A stretch of DNA of 64,000 bases from Psychrobacillus insolitus. Lineage in GTDB: Bacteria > Bacillota > Bacilli > Bacillales_A > Planococcaceae. The stretch lies in NCBI RefSeq assembly GCF_003254155.1, contig NZ_QKZI01000001.1:558001-622000 (forward strand). The letters run 5' to 3'. Under the pieces are notes generated by a model. It was given only the letters and a program-made list of their open reading frames with translations. It was not told the DNA's origin and made no database searches. The position numbers and the translations under genes are program-made. Shown piece after piece: positions 35,364 to 43,574 of this stretch; position 1 is the first letter of the stretch, and each line of letters opens with the position of its first letter.

Positions 35364-36263
35364 ATGAGTCTACAAAACGTTTCTTTAAAAAACGGGGAAT
35401 CCATTGCTTACAGAGTACGTCCAGGAGGTAAAGAAGTAATCGTATTAGTTCATGGAAATATGACATCTTCTAAGCACTGGGACCTATTAATGGATCGTTT
35501 AGATGAAAAGTATACTTTATATGCACCCGATTTACGAGGTTTTGGCGAGTCTACCCATAATACTAGGGTCCGTCATATGAAGGACTTTTCGGATGATTTA
35601 AAAGAATTCGTTGATTTAGTAGGGATACAATCGTTTTATCTTATTGGATGGTCTACTGGAGGAGCGGTTTGCATGCAGTTCGTTGCAGATTATCCGACTT
35701 ATTGCGACAAGTTAATTTTACTTGCCTCAGCATCAACTCGGGGATATCCATTCTTTGGTACGAATCTCTTTGGAACTCCGAACTTTGCTTATCGACTAAA
35801 AACGATTGAAGAAGTAGAGAAGGATCCTTCGAAGACGATTGTCATGCAAGGATTGTACGATTCGAAAAATAGGGAGGGATTAAAATCCGTTTGGAACGCA
35901 GCAATCTATACACATAATAGACCATGCGAGGAACATTATGATGCATATATTGACGATATGCTGACTCAACGAAACTTAGCGGATGTTTATCATGCGTTAA
36001 ACACATTCAACATAAGTAATCATCCAAATGAAGTGGCTGCTGGTACGAATCAAGCAAAAGACATTACGATTCCGGTTTTAATTTTAAGAGGAGATCGAGA
36101 TTACATCGTAACGGAAGAAATGACGCAAGAGATTGTTTCTGATCTAGGAGAAAATGCAATGTATATTCCACTGACTAATTGTGGACACTCTCCATTAGTA
36201 GACGATTTGGAGCAATTAGCAAGTCAAATAGAAAAGTTTCTACGTGAGGAGAAAAGAAAATGA
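35364..36263 (+). CDS. Alpha/beta hydrolase
   Basis: 299 aa. Catalytic triad: nucleophile serine in LIGWSTGGAVC near residue 96, aspartate in RGDRDYIV near 239, histidine in NCGHSPLV near 270; oxyanion loop VLVHGNMTSS near 28. Ribosome binding site AAAGGGG lies within the KAS III remnant. Probable esterase or thioesterase acting on the acyl product of the operon; its stop overlaps the next start. Substrate unknown. Confidence 0.85.
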   Translation: MSLQNVSLKNGESIAYRVRPGGKEVIVLVHGNMTSSKHWDLLMDRLDEKYTLYAPDLRGFGESTHNTRVRHMKDFSDDLKEFVDLVGIQSFYLIGWSTGGAVCMQFVADYPTYCDKLILLASASTRGYPFFGTNLFGTPNFAYRLKTIEEVEKDPSKTIVMQGLYDSKNREGLKSVWNAAIYTHNRPCEEHYDAYIDDMLTQRNLADVYHALNTFNISNHPNEVAAGTNQAKDITIPVLILRGDRDYIVTEEMTQEIVSDLGENAMYIPLTNCGHSPLVDDLEQLASQIEKFLREEKRK

Positions 36264-37000
36264 GATTAAAAGAGAAAGTCGCCATTATTACGGGGGCTGC
36301 AAATGGGATTGGGTTAGCAGCAGCTTTACGATTTGCGGAAGAAGGAGCTAAAGTAGTTTTAGCTGATTTTGATGAACAAGTTGGAGCTGCTCAAGCAAAA
36401 GTACTTGGGGATCAAGGATATGATGTACTGTTCCAACAAGTAGACGTTTCTAAACAAGATAGCGTGGAAACACTCGTTCAGAAAACTATCGAACATTTTG
36501 GCAAGATTGATATCCTAATTAATAATGCAGGTATCACTCGTGATGCTATGCTAACAAAAATGACGTTGGAGGACTTTCAACGCGTATTAGACGTCAATTT
36601 GACAGGTGTATTTATCTGTACACAAGCTGTTGTCCCATATCTTTTAGAACAAGGACACGGGAAAATTATTAATACCTCTTCCGTAAGTGGGATTTATGGG
36701 AACTTTGGGCAAACAAATTATGCAGCCTCTAAAGCAGCAGTAGTCGGTATGACGAAAACATGGGCGAAGGAATTTGGTAAAAAAGGCGTTAACGTTAATG
36801 CAGTTGCACCTGGTTTTGTAAAAACTGCCATGGTAGCCAAAATGCCTGAGAAAGCTATTGATCAAATGACTTCAGTAGTAGCTCTGAAGCGTTTAGGAGA
36901 ATCTCGTGATATTGCGAATGCATATCTATTTTTAGCATCAGATGAATCTGATTACGTAAATGGGCATGTCCTCCATGTAGATGGTGGAATTATGATGTAG
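36260..37000 (+). CDS. FabG-like short-chain dehydrogenase/reductase
   Basis: 246-aa classical SDR. Cofactor motif TGAANGIG near 11-18, D61-type VDVSKQD, NNAG near 88, catalytic S-Y-K in NTSSVSGIYGNFGQTNYAASKAAV near 137-160 (Y-x-x-x-K). Likely an NADPH-dependent 3-oxoacyl-ACP/CoA reductase or alcohol dehydrogenase; the close resemblance to FabG and the ligase next door favour an acyl-chain substrate. Overlaps the hydrolase by four bases. Confidence 0.88.
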   Translation: MRLKEKVAIITGAANGIGLAAALRFAEEGAKVVLADFDEQVGAAQAKVLGDQGYDVLFQQVDVSKQDSVETLVQKTIEHFGKIDILINNAGITRDAMLTKMTLEDFQRVLDVNLTGVFICTQAVVPYLLEQGHGKIINTSSVSGIYGNFGQTNYAASKAAVVGMTKTWAKEFGKKGVNVNAVAPGFVKTAMVAKMPEKAIDQMTSVVALKRLGESRDIANAYLFLASDESDYVNGHVLHVDGGIMM

Positions 37001-37017
37001 AGAGAGGAGCAGGAATT

Positions 37018-38496
37018 GTGTATCCGGAGCAGGCTTGGATTTACAAACGGGCTTTATTAACACCGAAGAAAATTGCTTTAATCGACAGTCACACTGGGGA
37101 TCAATGGAGCTATACTGCTTTAGATGATAATATATTGAAATGGGTTCATTATTTTCAAGCTTGCCAGTTTAAAAAAGGTGAGCGGATTGTCGTGTTATCT
37201 CAAAATCGAATAGAACTATTCCCGATTCTCTTTGCTTGTGGGATGACTGGACTTATTTATGTACCACTCAATTTCCGTCAAAGTAAGAGAGAATTACAAT
37301 TTATCATAGAAGACTGTGAGCCTGTTCTTCTTATACATGATCATGCACATCAAGCGGTTAGTGAAAAGTTAAGTATAGAGAGATTACTGTTAACCGCTAA
37401 CATGAATATATCTTCTTTAGAACCTGTCCATTATACCAGCTGGGAAGCAACGGATGCTTGGTTGATGATCTATACCGGAGGGACGACTGGAAGACCTAAA
37501 GGAGCAGTTGTCTCTTTTGAAGCTGTGAGCTGGAATGCGATTAACACGATTATTAGTTGGGGATTAAGTGAAGCAGATTGCACATTAAATTACATGCCGA
37601 TGTTTCATACAGGTGGGTTAAACGCACTATGTATTCCTGTCTTGATGGCAGGGGGTACGGTTGTTATTGGAAACCTTTTTCAAGCAGAAGAAGCGCTAAA
37701 ATACATGAATACATACAAAACTACGATTTCCTTATTTGTTCCTACAATGTATCAAGCAATGATCGAAACGGACTATTTCAAAACTGCGAATTTCCCAACA
37801 GTTAAAGTGTTTTTATCAGGAGGTGCACCTTGCCCCAAAGTTATTTACCAGAAGTTTGCTGAAAGAGGACTGCTTTTCAAAGAAGGTTATGGGTTAACTG
37901 AAGCCGGTCCAAATAATTTCTTTATTCAACCAGAAATTGCTACGGTAAAACAAGGTTCTGTAGGAAAGTGCATGCAGTTTAATCAAGTAAAAATTATCAA
38001 TGAATCCGGAGGAATTTGTAAAGAACATGAAATTGGGGAATTATATATAACTGGGAAACATTTATTTACAAGGTATTGGAATAACGAAGAAGAAACGAAT
38101 AGAACGCTTGTCGATGGATGGCTGAAAACAGGAGATTTTGCAAAAGTAGATGAAGATGGCGACTATTACATTGTCGGTAGAAAAAAAGAAATGATTATTT
38201 CTGGTGGCGAAAATATCTATCCACAGGAAGTGGAACAATGCCTCATGTTGCAGCCCATTATTCGAGAAGCAGCTGTCATTGGTGTGCCAGATGAAAAATG
38301 GGGTGAATATGTTCATGCTTTTGTATCCTGTAAGAAAGACTCAGAAATTAATGGAGACATATTCATCAATCATTGCAAGCGATCTCTAGGAAGCTATAAA
38401 GTTCCGAAAAAAGTAACAATACTAAATGAATTACCAAGAACAGATGTCGGAAAGATAGACAAGAAAGAATTACTAGCGTTAGCTGAGAAGACCTAA
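37018..38496 (+). CDS. Acyl-CoA synthetase (AMP-binding family)
   Basis: 492 aa, GTG start after GAGAGGAGCAGG. ANL-superfamily adenylating enzyme: P-loop-like YTGGTTGRPKGA near 155, GYGLTEAGPN near 289, TGDFAKVDEDG near 370, KEMIISGGENIYPQEVE near 390 and the catalytic lysine in DVGKIDKKELL near the end. Activates a fatty or aryl acid to its CoA ester through an acyl-adenylate. Together with the reductase and hydrolase it forms an acyl-modifying pathway of unknown product. Confidence 0.9.
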   Translation: MYPEQAWIYKRALLTPKKIALIDSHTGDQWSYTALDDNILKWVHYFQACQFKKGERIVVLSQNRIELFPILFACGMTGLIYVPLNFRQSKRELQFIIEDCEPVLLIHDHAHQAVSEKLSIERLLLTANMNISSLEPVHYTSWEATDAWLMIYTGGTTGRPKGAVVSFEAVSWNAINTIISWGLSEADCTLNYMPMFHTGGLNALCIPVLMAGGTVVIGNLFQAEEALKYMNTYKTTISLFVPTMYQAMIETDYFKTANFPTVKVFLSGGAPCPKVIYQKFAERGLLFKEGYGLTEAGPNNFFIQPEIATVKQGSVGKCMQFNQVKIINESGGICKEHEIGELYITGKHLFTRYWNNEEETNRTLVDGWLKTGDFAKVDEDGDYYIVGRKKEMIISGGENIYPQEVEQCLMLQPIIREAAVIGVPDEKWGEYVHAFVSCKKDSEINGDIFINHCKRSLGSYKVPKKVTILNELPRTDVGKIDKKELLALAEKT

Positions 38497-38519
38497 GAAG
38501 TTTTCTTTTCAGCTTTTTT
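38481..38519 (+). terminator. Terminator of the acyl operon
   Basis: AGCTGAGAAgAC and GTTTTCTTTTCAGCT pair around the stop codon, followed by TTTTTT. Confidence 0.72.
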
Positions 38520-38558
38520 GTCGTCCTTTTTGTATAATGAAAGGGAGGTGACTGATAA

Positions 38559-38984
38559 ATGTTTATTAGTGAAAAAGAAATTGAAGTAAGGTATGCAGAG
38601 ACCGATCAAATGGGTGTTGTGTATCATGCAAATTATGTTATTTGGCTAGAATTGGGGCGTACACAATTAATAAAAGACATAGGGTTTACTTATGCGGGAA
38701 TGGAAGCAGATGGCTATATTTCTCCGGTGACGAATGTGAATATAAACTACAAAACAGCGGTGAAATATGGGGAAACAGTAGTCGTGAAAACATGGGTTGA
38801 AGCTCATGGAAAACTTCGAACGACATATGGATACGTTGTCGAACACAAGGATGGAACGATAGCATCTACTGCAACTACTGAACACGTTATTGTTAAAAAA
38901 GACAATATGCGACCAATTTCTCTAAAAAAAGTTAATCCTGAATGGGACGCGAAATACATAGAAATTTCGAAGGATGTTGAATAA
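38559..38984 (+). CDS. yneP: Acyl-CoA thioesterase YneP (4-hydroxybenzoyl-CoA thioesterase fold)
   Basis: 141-aa hot-dog-fold enzyme. VRYAETDQMGVVYHANYVIWLELGR near 10-34 is the YbgC/4HBT signature with the catalytic aspartate in TDQMG. Hydrolyses short or aromatic acyl-CoAs. Syntenic with B. subtilis yneP downstream of citB. The stop codon overlaps yneQ. Confidence 0.9.
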   Translation: MFISEKEIEVRYAETDQMGVVYHANYVIWLELGRTQLIKDIGFTYAGMEADGYISPVTNVNINYKTAVKYGETVVVKTWVEAHGKLRTTYGYVVEHKDGTIASTATTEHVIVKKDNMRPISLKKVNPEWDAKYIEISKDVE

Positions 38985-39280
38985 TGGCTTTTGGAATTAC
39001 ACGTACGGAATTGTACGCTTGGAAAGCAAAAGTAGAAAGAGAAGAAATTGCATTTTTAACACACTACTGGATAGATGATCGTTTTCCTGGGTGCAAGACG
39101 GTTACGAAAGTAGGGTGTGCGAATGTATCGACTTTAATCGAATGGGGTCGTCAATATGATCTGAAAGAAGAATGGATAGATCACAAAGAAGCATATCCTC
39201 ATTTCGATTTATTTGGAAGCCATGAATACGCGATTATGAAGAATGAAGGACTATTAGAACAACTTAATCGGTTTAAATAA
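38984..39280 (+). CDS. yneQ: YneQ-family protein
   Basis: 98-aa soluble protein starting MAFGITRTELYAWKAKV, with EEIAFLTHYWIDDRFPGCKT near 20-40 and HPHFDLFGSHEYAIM-like C-terminal motifs, as in the conserved YneQ proteins found next to yneP. Function unknown. Start overlaps the yneP stop by one base, so the two are coupled. Confidence 0.82.
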   Translation: MAFGITRTELYAWKAKVEREEIAFLTHYWIDDRFPGCKTVTKVGCANVSTLIEWGRQYDLKEEWIDHKEAYPHFDLFGSHEYAIMKNEGLLEQLNRFK

Positions 39281-39296
39281 GAAAACCGGAAGCGCC
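39280..39296. repeat. Reverse-oriented fragment of the dispersed repeat
   Basis: AAGAAAACCGGAAGCGCC is the reverse complement of the shared repeat end at 2552-2574 and 21669-21691 with one mismatch. A weaker relative (AAGAAAAGCGCAAGCG) is at 40685-40700. Confidence 0.5.
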
Positions 39297-39375
39297 CTTT
39301 TCTAAATGGACGTTTTTGGTTCGCTTTGGACGAAACATATGGTAATAGGATAAACGAGAAAGAGGGGACATTAAA

Positions 39376-39402
39376 GCCGAAATATCATCTTCGGCGTCCT
39401 TT
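39376..39402 (+). terminator. Terminator after yneQ
   Basis: GCCGAA-N8-TTCGGC, with outer GGAC/GTCC pairing, then CCTTTTTAG. Confidence 0.65.
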
Positions 39403-39510
39403 TTAGGTAAGCACGCGGCTCCTCTCTTCTTAACCAAATTTTTCACACGATGATTTCGATTATTTTTAGAGAGCGGCGAACAGTTATTGGTTACACGATT
39501 ACTAAAAAGA

Positions 39511-39558
39511 GCAAAGGCCAAGAAAGTGACGCAGTCGCTTTCTTGGCCTTTGCTTTTC
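39511..39558. terminator. Very strong hairpin in the yneQ/yneR gap
   Basis: GCAAAGGCCAAGAAAGTGAC (39511-39530) pairs with 39534-39553 over 20 bp with one mismatch and a 3-base loop, then TTTTCTTTT. The gap 39281-39674 otherwise holds repeat debris. Confidence 0.75.
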
Positions 39559-39651
39559 TTTTAAGTAAAAGTGTAGGGTAAAAATACTGTCCAAAGCAAT
39601 CTAGAAAAAATCGTACTTTCTGCATTCCAAGTCGATGAAATTCTTATTCTT

Positions 39652-39679
39652 TAACAAAAACGTGATTTATTTCATCACG
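39652..39679 (-). terminator. Terminator of plsY-yneR
   Basis: On the minus strand CGTGAT-N7-ATCACG is followed by TTTTTGTT; it overlaps the yneR stop codon. Confidence 0.65.
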
Positions 39680-39968
39680 CTTTTTTGTATGAATACGCAA
39701 GCTCTTCTAATTGGTGATCAACATCAACATACAAATCATGCCCATCGAAATACCACTCATCCCGTTCCTCAATGAAAAACAAAATCTCTTCAATGATTAC
39801 AGTAACAGATGGCTCGAAAGGAATATCCTTTGTCATGCCAAGTGAAAAACCATCACTGATAGGACTAGAACCACCATATCTAGCATAAAAGCGTATCGTA
39901 TCCTGCGCTTTCGCTTCCATTTCATGTTTGAACCACTCAACTGCTTCTGGAGATATGAAGATTTTCAT
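39675..39968 (-). CDS. yneR: YneR, HesB/A-type iron-sulfur biosynthesis domain protein
   Basis: 97 aa from ATG 39968; the GTG upstream overlaps the ribosome binding site AGGTG. HesB-like beta fold (MKIFISPEAVEWFKHEM...) but without the canonical A-type cysteines, as in the B. subtilis YneR family. Probably not a standard FeS carrier. 26 bases downstream of plsY in the same direction. Confidence 0.85.
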   Translation of the reverse strand: MKIFISPEAVEWFKHEMEAKAQDTIRFYARYGGSSPISDGFSLGMTKDIPFEPSVTVIIEEILFFIEERDEWYFDGHDLYVDVDHQLEELAYSYKKA

Positions 39969-39993
39969 CTTAAGCACCTAGCTTTCTTTGTAG

Positions 39994-40599
39994 TTAAATC
40001 CATTTTACTTTCGGTTCCGTTCCTTCTTTAATACGTTTAATATTTGAACGATGACGATAAAAGATAAATCCACTTAACAATAAAATAAGGGCAATTAAAG
40101 GCCAATCGTTATCTATTGTAAAGTAATATATGATGGAATAAATAAGGGCAATCGCCGAAAGAATCATAGATGTTAAAGAAACCATTTTTGTAAGTTTTAA
40201 TACGATGAAAAATCCAATAACTAAAATAACAAAGAGTGGCCAATTATAGGCAAGTAAAATACCACCAGAAGTTGCTACTGCTTTTCCGCCTTTAAAACCA
40301 GCAAATACAGGGTACATATGCCCGATAACTGCAAGGATACCAAGGACTAAAGGATGGACATTCGTTGCTTCAAAAAAGGGTAGTGATACTAATATAGTAG
40401 CAGCTGTTCCTTTTAGAATATCCATAATTGTAACGACTAAACCAGCTTTTTTCCCTAATGTGCGGAAAGTATTTGTTCCACCTAGGTTCCCACTGCCATG
40501 TTCACGGATATCCGTATTGTAAAATATTTTTCCAACCCAAAGTCCTGAAGGGATGGAACCTATTAAATATGCTAGTAATAGTAAAATGATTATTGTCAT
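39994..40599 (-). CDS. plsY: Acyl-phosphate glycerol-3-phosphate acyltransferase
   Basis: 201-aa membrane enzyme with about five helices. Cytoplasmic motif 1 [14 protein letters not shown] near 9-22, motif 2 [16 protein letters not shown] near 34-49 and motif 3 [21 protein letters not shown] near 91-111 are complete. Makes lysophosphatidate from acyl-phosphate and glycerol-3-phosphate, the first committed step of phospholipid synthesis. Confidence 0.97.
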   Translation of the reverse strand: MTIIILLLLAYLIGSIPSGLWVGKIFYNTDIREHGSGNLGGTNTFRTLGKKAGLVVTIMDILKGTAATILVSLPFFEATNVHPLVLGILAVIGHMYPVFAGFKGGKAVATSGGILLAYNWPLFVILVIGFFIVLKLTKMVSLTSMILSAIALIYSIIYYFTIDNDWPLIALILLLSGFIFYRHRSNIKRIKEGTEPKVKWI

Positions 40600-40752
40600 A
40601 GAGTACTCCTTTAGTTATGAAACTAATAATATATGTAGCTATGTTAGTTTACCATGTAGATGAACATCTATTCAATGTAAATGTCAAGAAAAGCGCAAGC
40701 GACTTGCGCTAGACAGATACTTTGCAGAAAAGTTATATACTTTCATATGCAA

Positions 40753-40791
40753 TAAAAAAAGCCATCTGACTGTAAAAATCAGATGGCTTCA
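40753..40791 (-). terminator. Terminator of dctP
   Basis: On the minus strand GAAGCCATCTGA-N9-TCAGATGGCTTTTTTTATT. Confidence 0.88.
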
Positions 40792-40813
40792 TATTATGAC
40801 TAACACTTTCGTA

Positions 40814-42091
40814 TTAAGTGTGCACTGGAACGGATTCCAAAGCTTCTTTTTCAAGTATTCTATTTTGTGCGCCAGTTGGATCAAATTCATTTTCTGATTT
40901 TGAAATAACAACTGTTGCAACACCATTACCTATAAGGTTTGTAACCGCACGCGCTTCTGACATAAAGCGGTCAACACCTATTAGTAGAGCCATTCCTTCT
41001 ACAGGAATCATAGGGAAGGCAGCTAGTGTTGCAGCAAGAGTGATAAATCCTGATCCAGTAACTCCTGCGGCACCTTTTGATGTAAGCATTAAAATCGCAA
41101 GTAACGTAATTTGCTGCCACAAGTCTAATGGCACACCATACGCTTGAGCGATAAACAACGCTGCCATCGATAAGTAAATAGAAGTACCATCTAAATTAAA
41201 CGAATACCCAGTTGGAATTACTAACCCGACTACTTGTTTTGAACAACCATAGTTTTCTAATTTACGCATCATAGAAGGAAGTGCAGATTCAGAAGATGAA
41301 GTACCAATTACTAAGAAAATTTCATCCTTAATGTATGCGATAAATTTAAAGATACTAAATCCGAAGTATTTTGCAATAGTCCCTAAGATAAAGATGATGA
41401 ATAGAAACATTGTTGCATAGACAGAAATCATCAGCATTCCTAATTTCGATAAAGAACCAAGTCCAAAATTACCAATAGTGTATGCCATGGCTCCGAAAGC
41501 ACCAATTGGTGATATTTTCATTACCATCCCGATAATTTTAAAGAAGATTTCAGAAGCATGCTCAAACAAAGTAATGACTGGTTTCGCCTTTTCTCCTAAT
41601 GAAGCAGAGGCTACACCAAAAAGGATTGCACAAAACAGAACGGGAAGTAATTCTCCGTTTGCTAAAGAGCCGAAGAAATTATCAGGAATGATACTCATTA
41701 TGAACCCAGATAACCCTTCACTTTGACTAGCTGCAGATGTATAAGCGGATACATCTCCGCCCTTAGCTCCTGAAGTGTCTAAACCTTCACCGGGTTTAAT
41801 AATATTTACTACGATCAATCCAATAGCTAAAGCGAAAGTGGATACGATTTCAAAGTAGAGAAGTGCTTTCCCACCTATTTTACCAACTTTTTTCAAATCT
41901 CCCATGCTACCAATTCCGATTACAACCGTTAGGAAAATAATTGGAGCGATCAGCATTTTAATCATTTTGATGAAGATGTCAGCTAATATTTTTAAGTCTG
42001 CTCCAAAAGCAGGGAAAATTGCTCCTACAAGAATACCGAGAATAATTGCGATAATTACTTGTGCAGTTAAATTTTTAAGTATATTTTTCAT
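40814..42091 (-). CDS. dctP: C4-dicarboxylate:cation symporter DctP/DctA
   Basis: 425-aa DAACS-family transporter. Re-entrant-loop serines GTSSSESALPSMM near 268, NLDGTSIY near 303, and DRFMSEARAVTNLIGN near 376 are the dicarboxylate-specific DctA variants. Imports succinate, fumarate and malate with H+ or Na+. It is codirectional with dctB and divergent from the dctS-dctR two-component system that should induce it. A cre site and tandem repeats lie upstream. Confidence 0.93.
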   Translation of the reverse strand: MKNILKNLTAQVIIAIILGILVGAIFPAFGADLKILADIFIKMIKMLIAPIIFLTVVIGIGSMGDLKKVGKIGGKALLYFEIVSTFALAIGLIVVNIIKPGEGLDTSGAKGGDVSAYTSAASQSEGLSGFIMSIIPDNFFGSLANGELLPVLFCAILFGVASASLGEKAKPVITLFEHASEIFFKIIGMVMKISPIGAFGAMAYTIGNFGLGSLSKLGMLMISVYATMFLFIIFILGTIAKYFGFSIFKFIAYIKDEIFLVIGTSSSESALPSMMRKLENYGCSKQVVGLVIPTGYSFNLDGTSIYLSMAALFIAQAYGVPLDLWQQITLLAILMLTSKGAAGVTGSGFITLAATLAAFPMIPVEGMALLIGVDRFMSEARAVTNLIGNGVATVVISKSENEFDPTGAQNRILEKEALESVPVHT

Positions 42092-42155
42092 GTTTCCTAA
42101 GCCTTCTTTCCATTCTTGTATGTGTTTTTTGTTATTGCTAACATCATAAATGCAA

Positions 42156-42169
42156 AGAAAACGTTTTCA
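42156..42169 (-). promoter_or_regulatory. cre site before dctP
   Basis: TGAAAACGTTTTCT on the minus strand, 13 of 14 positions of the consensus and palindromic over 12 bases. Predicts CcpA repression of dicarboxylate uptake. Confidence 0.75.
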
Positions 42170-42191
42170 TATATTTTGGTGATAATGTTCT

Positions 42192-42209
42192 TTTTGGTCA
42201 TTTTGGTCT
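42192..42209. promoter_or_regulatory. Tandem 9-bp repeats, candidate DctR site
   Basis: TTTTGGTCA TTTTGGTCT in direct tandem, upstream of dctP. Direct repeats are common for activator response regulators. Assignment to DctR is a guess from position. Confidence 0.45.
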
Positions 42210-42334
42210 TTTTCGAATTATTCATTTTAAATGTTCTCAAAACACAGTGGTGTCAATCATTTTGACGATAAACAAAACTTATCAGTACAGAAAATGAAAA
42301 TAGTTTTGTACTAGTACAGTTTTGTTTTTAGAAC

Positions 42335-42370
42335 AAAAAAAGACCACATTTCAATACTTTCATGTGGTCT
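42335..42370 (-). terminator. Terminator of dctB
   Basis: On the minus strand AGACCACAT-N13-ATGTGGTCTTTTTTTG. Confidence 0.85.
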
Positions 42371-42377
42371 AAAACGA

Positions 42378-43427
42378 TTATTCTTTTAATAGTTCATTTT
42401 GAATTTCCTTTAAAAAATTACTACTGACTTCATCCCGATAATAAGTATAAATTGGCTCAAAAAGAATTTTCCATTTCTCTTTTTCTTCGAGAGAAAGATT
42501 TTCAATATGAACACCTTCTAGTGCCTGCAAGCTTATTAAATTTGCTTCATTCATTTGTTTCGAATGGTTGAAATTCCATTCAGTTGCTTCGTTCATAGCT
42601 TCTACTACAGCATCTTGTAAGTCAGATGGTAAACTATTATAGAAATCCTCATTTAAAATGACAGCGTAACTTAAAATACCATGATTTGATATCGTTAGAT
42701 TTTTATGTAACTTATAAAATCCTTTAGAATACAAGTTAGAGACAGTATTCTCCTGAGTATCTATTAAGCCATTTTCTAGTTCACTGTATATCTCATCAAA
42801 TGATGCAGTAATTGGTGTTGCTTCAAGCAACGTAAATTGCATTTGAAGTACTTTACTCGGCATTGCTCGAACTTTTAGCCCTTTAAAATCTTCTCTATTG
42901 AGTATTAGTTCATCTTCAGATAATAGTTGCTTAAAGCCATTATTCCAAAAAGCTAAACCTTTCATTTCTAACCTACTCAATTGATTTAATAAGAGCTCGC
43001 CAAGAGGTCCTGTTAGGATTCTTTCCACCTCTTCATCCGTTTCGAATAAAAAAGGTAGATCTAATACTTGAAAAGTAGGAAATAAATTTGTTAGTTTCGA
43101 TACAGTCGGTGCAATCATTTGTATGTCTCCATTTTGAAGAGCATCAAATTCCTCGTCATCACTATAGAGCAAACCATTGGGATAAATGACAACTCGAATT
43201 CGTCCATTTGATTTTTGTTCTAACAACTCTGCAAATTTGCTAGCAGCTTGTCCCTTTGGAGTATCTTCTGCTACAACATGACTAAAATTCAAAACAATTT
43301 GATCATTTAAACCTTCTTGCTCATCATCAAAGGGTAGGGAAGCATCTTGCCAAAATTTTTGCTGATATCCGATTAATCCAATAAGGACAACTAACGTACA
43401 TAAAGCAGTTGTAATGTACACGCGCAT
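42378..43427 (-). CDS. dctB: Dicarboxylate-binding accessory protein DctB (TRAP DctP-like)
   Basis: 349 aa from ATG 43427 (weak ribosome binding site; a GTG pair lies just upstream). N-terminal signal anchor (about 3-22), then a TRAP-type solute-binding fold: FSHVVAEDTPKGQAASKFAELL near 45, the conserved GLKVRAMPS arginine segment near 165 and YTNGLI-like ELENGLIDTQEN near 205. No TRAP membrane subunits are nearby. As in B. subtilis DctB, it probably works as a periplasmic-side co-sensor for the DctS kinase, not as a transporter part. Confidence 0.87.
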   Translation of the reverse strand: MRVYITTALCTLVVLIGLIGYQQKFWQDASLPFDDEQEGLNDQIVLNFSHVVAEDTPKGQAASKFAELLEQKSNGRIRVVIYPNGLLYSDDEEFDALQNGDIQMIAPTVSKLTNLFPTFQVLDLPFLFETDEEVERILTGPLGELLLNQLSRLEMKGLAFWNNGFKQLLSEDELILNREDFKGLKVRAMPSKVLQMQFTLLEATPITASFDEIYSELENGLIDTQENTVSNLYSKGFYKLHKNLTISNHGILSYAVILNEDFYNSLPSDLQDAVVEAMNEATEWNFNHSKQMNEANLISLQALEGVHIENLSLEEKEKWKILFEPIYTYYRDEVSSNFLKEIQNELLKE

Positions 43428-43574
43428 ATAGATCACCACAATATTCTAGTTTTTCTTTCTATCTTAACATACCGCGAATGTTACAATATATCTTAACTTC
43501 ATGCAGCAAACTTTATTGCTACGAGCTTGCACAGAAGCAATAACACCAAGGAGAATTTGAACAGGGGGGCCATG

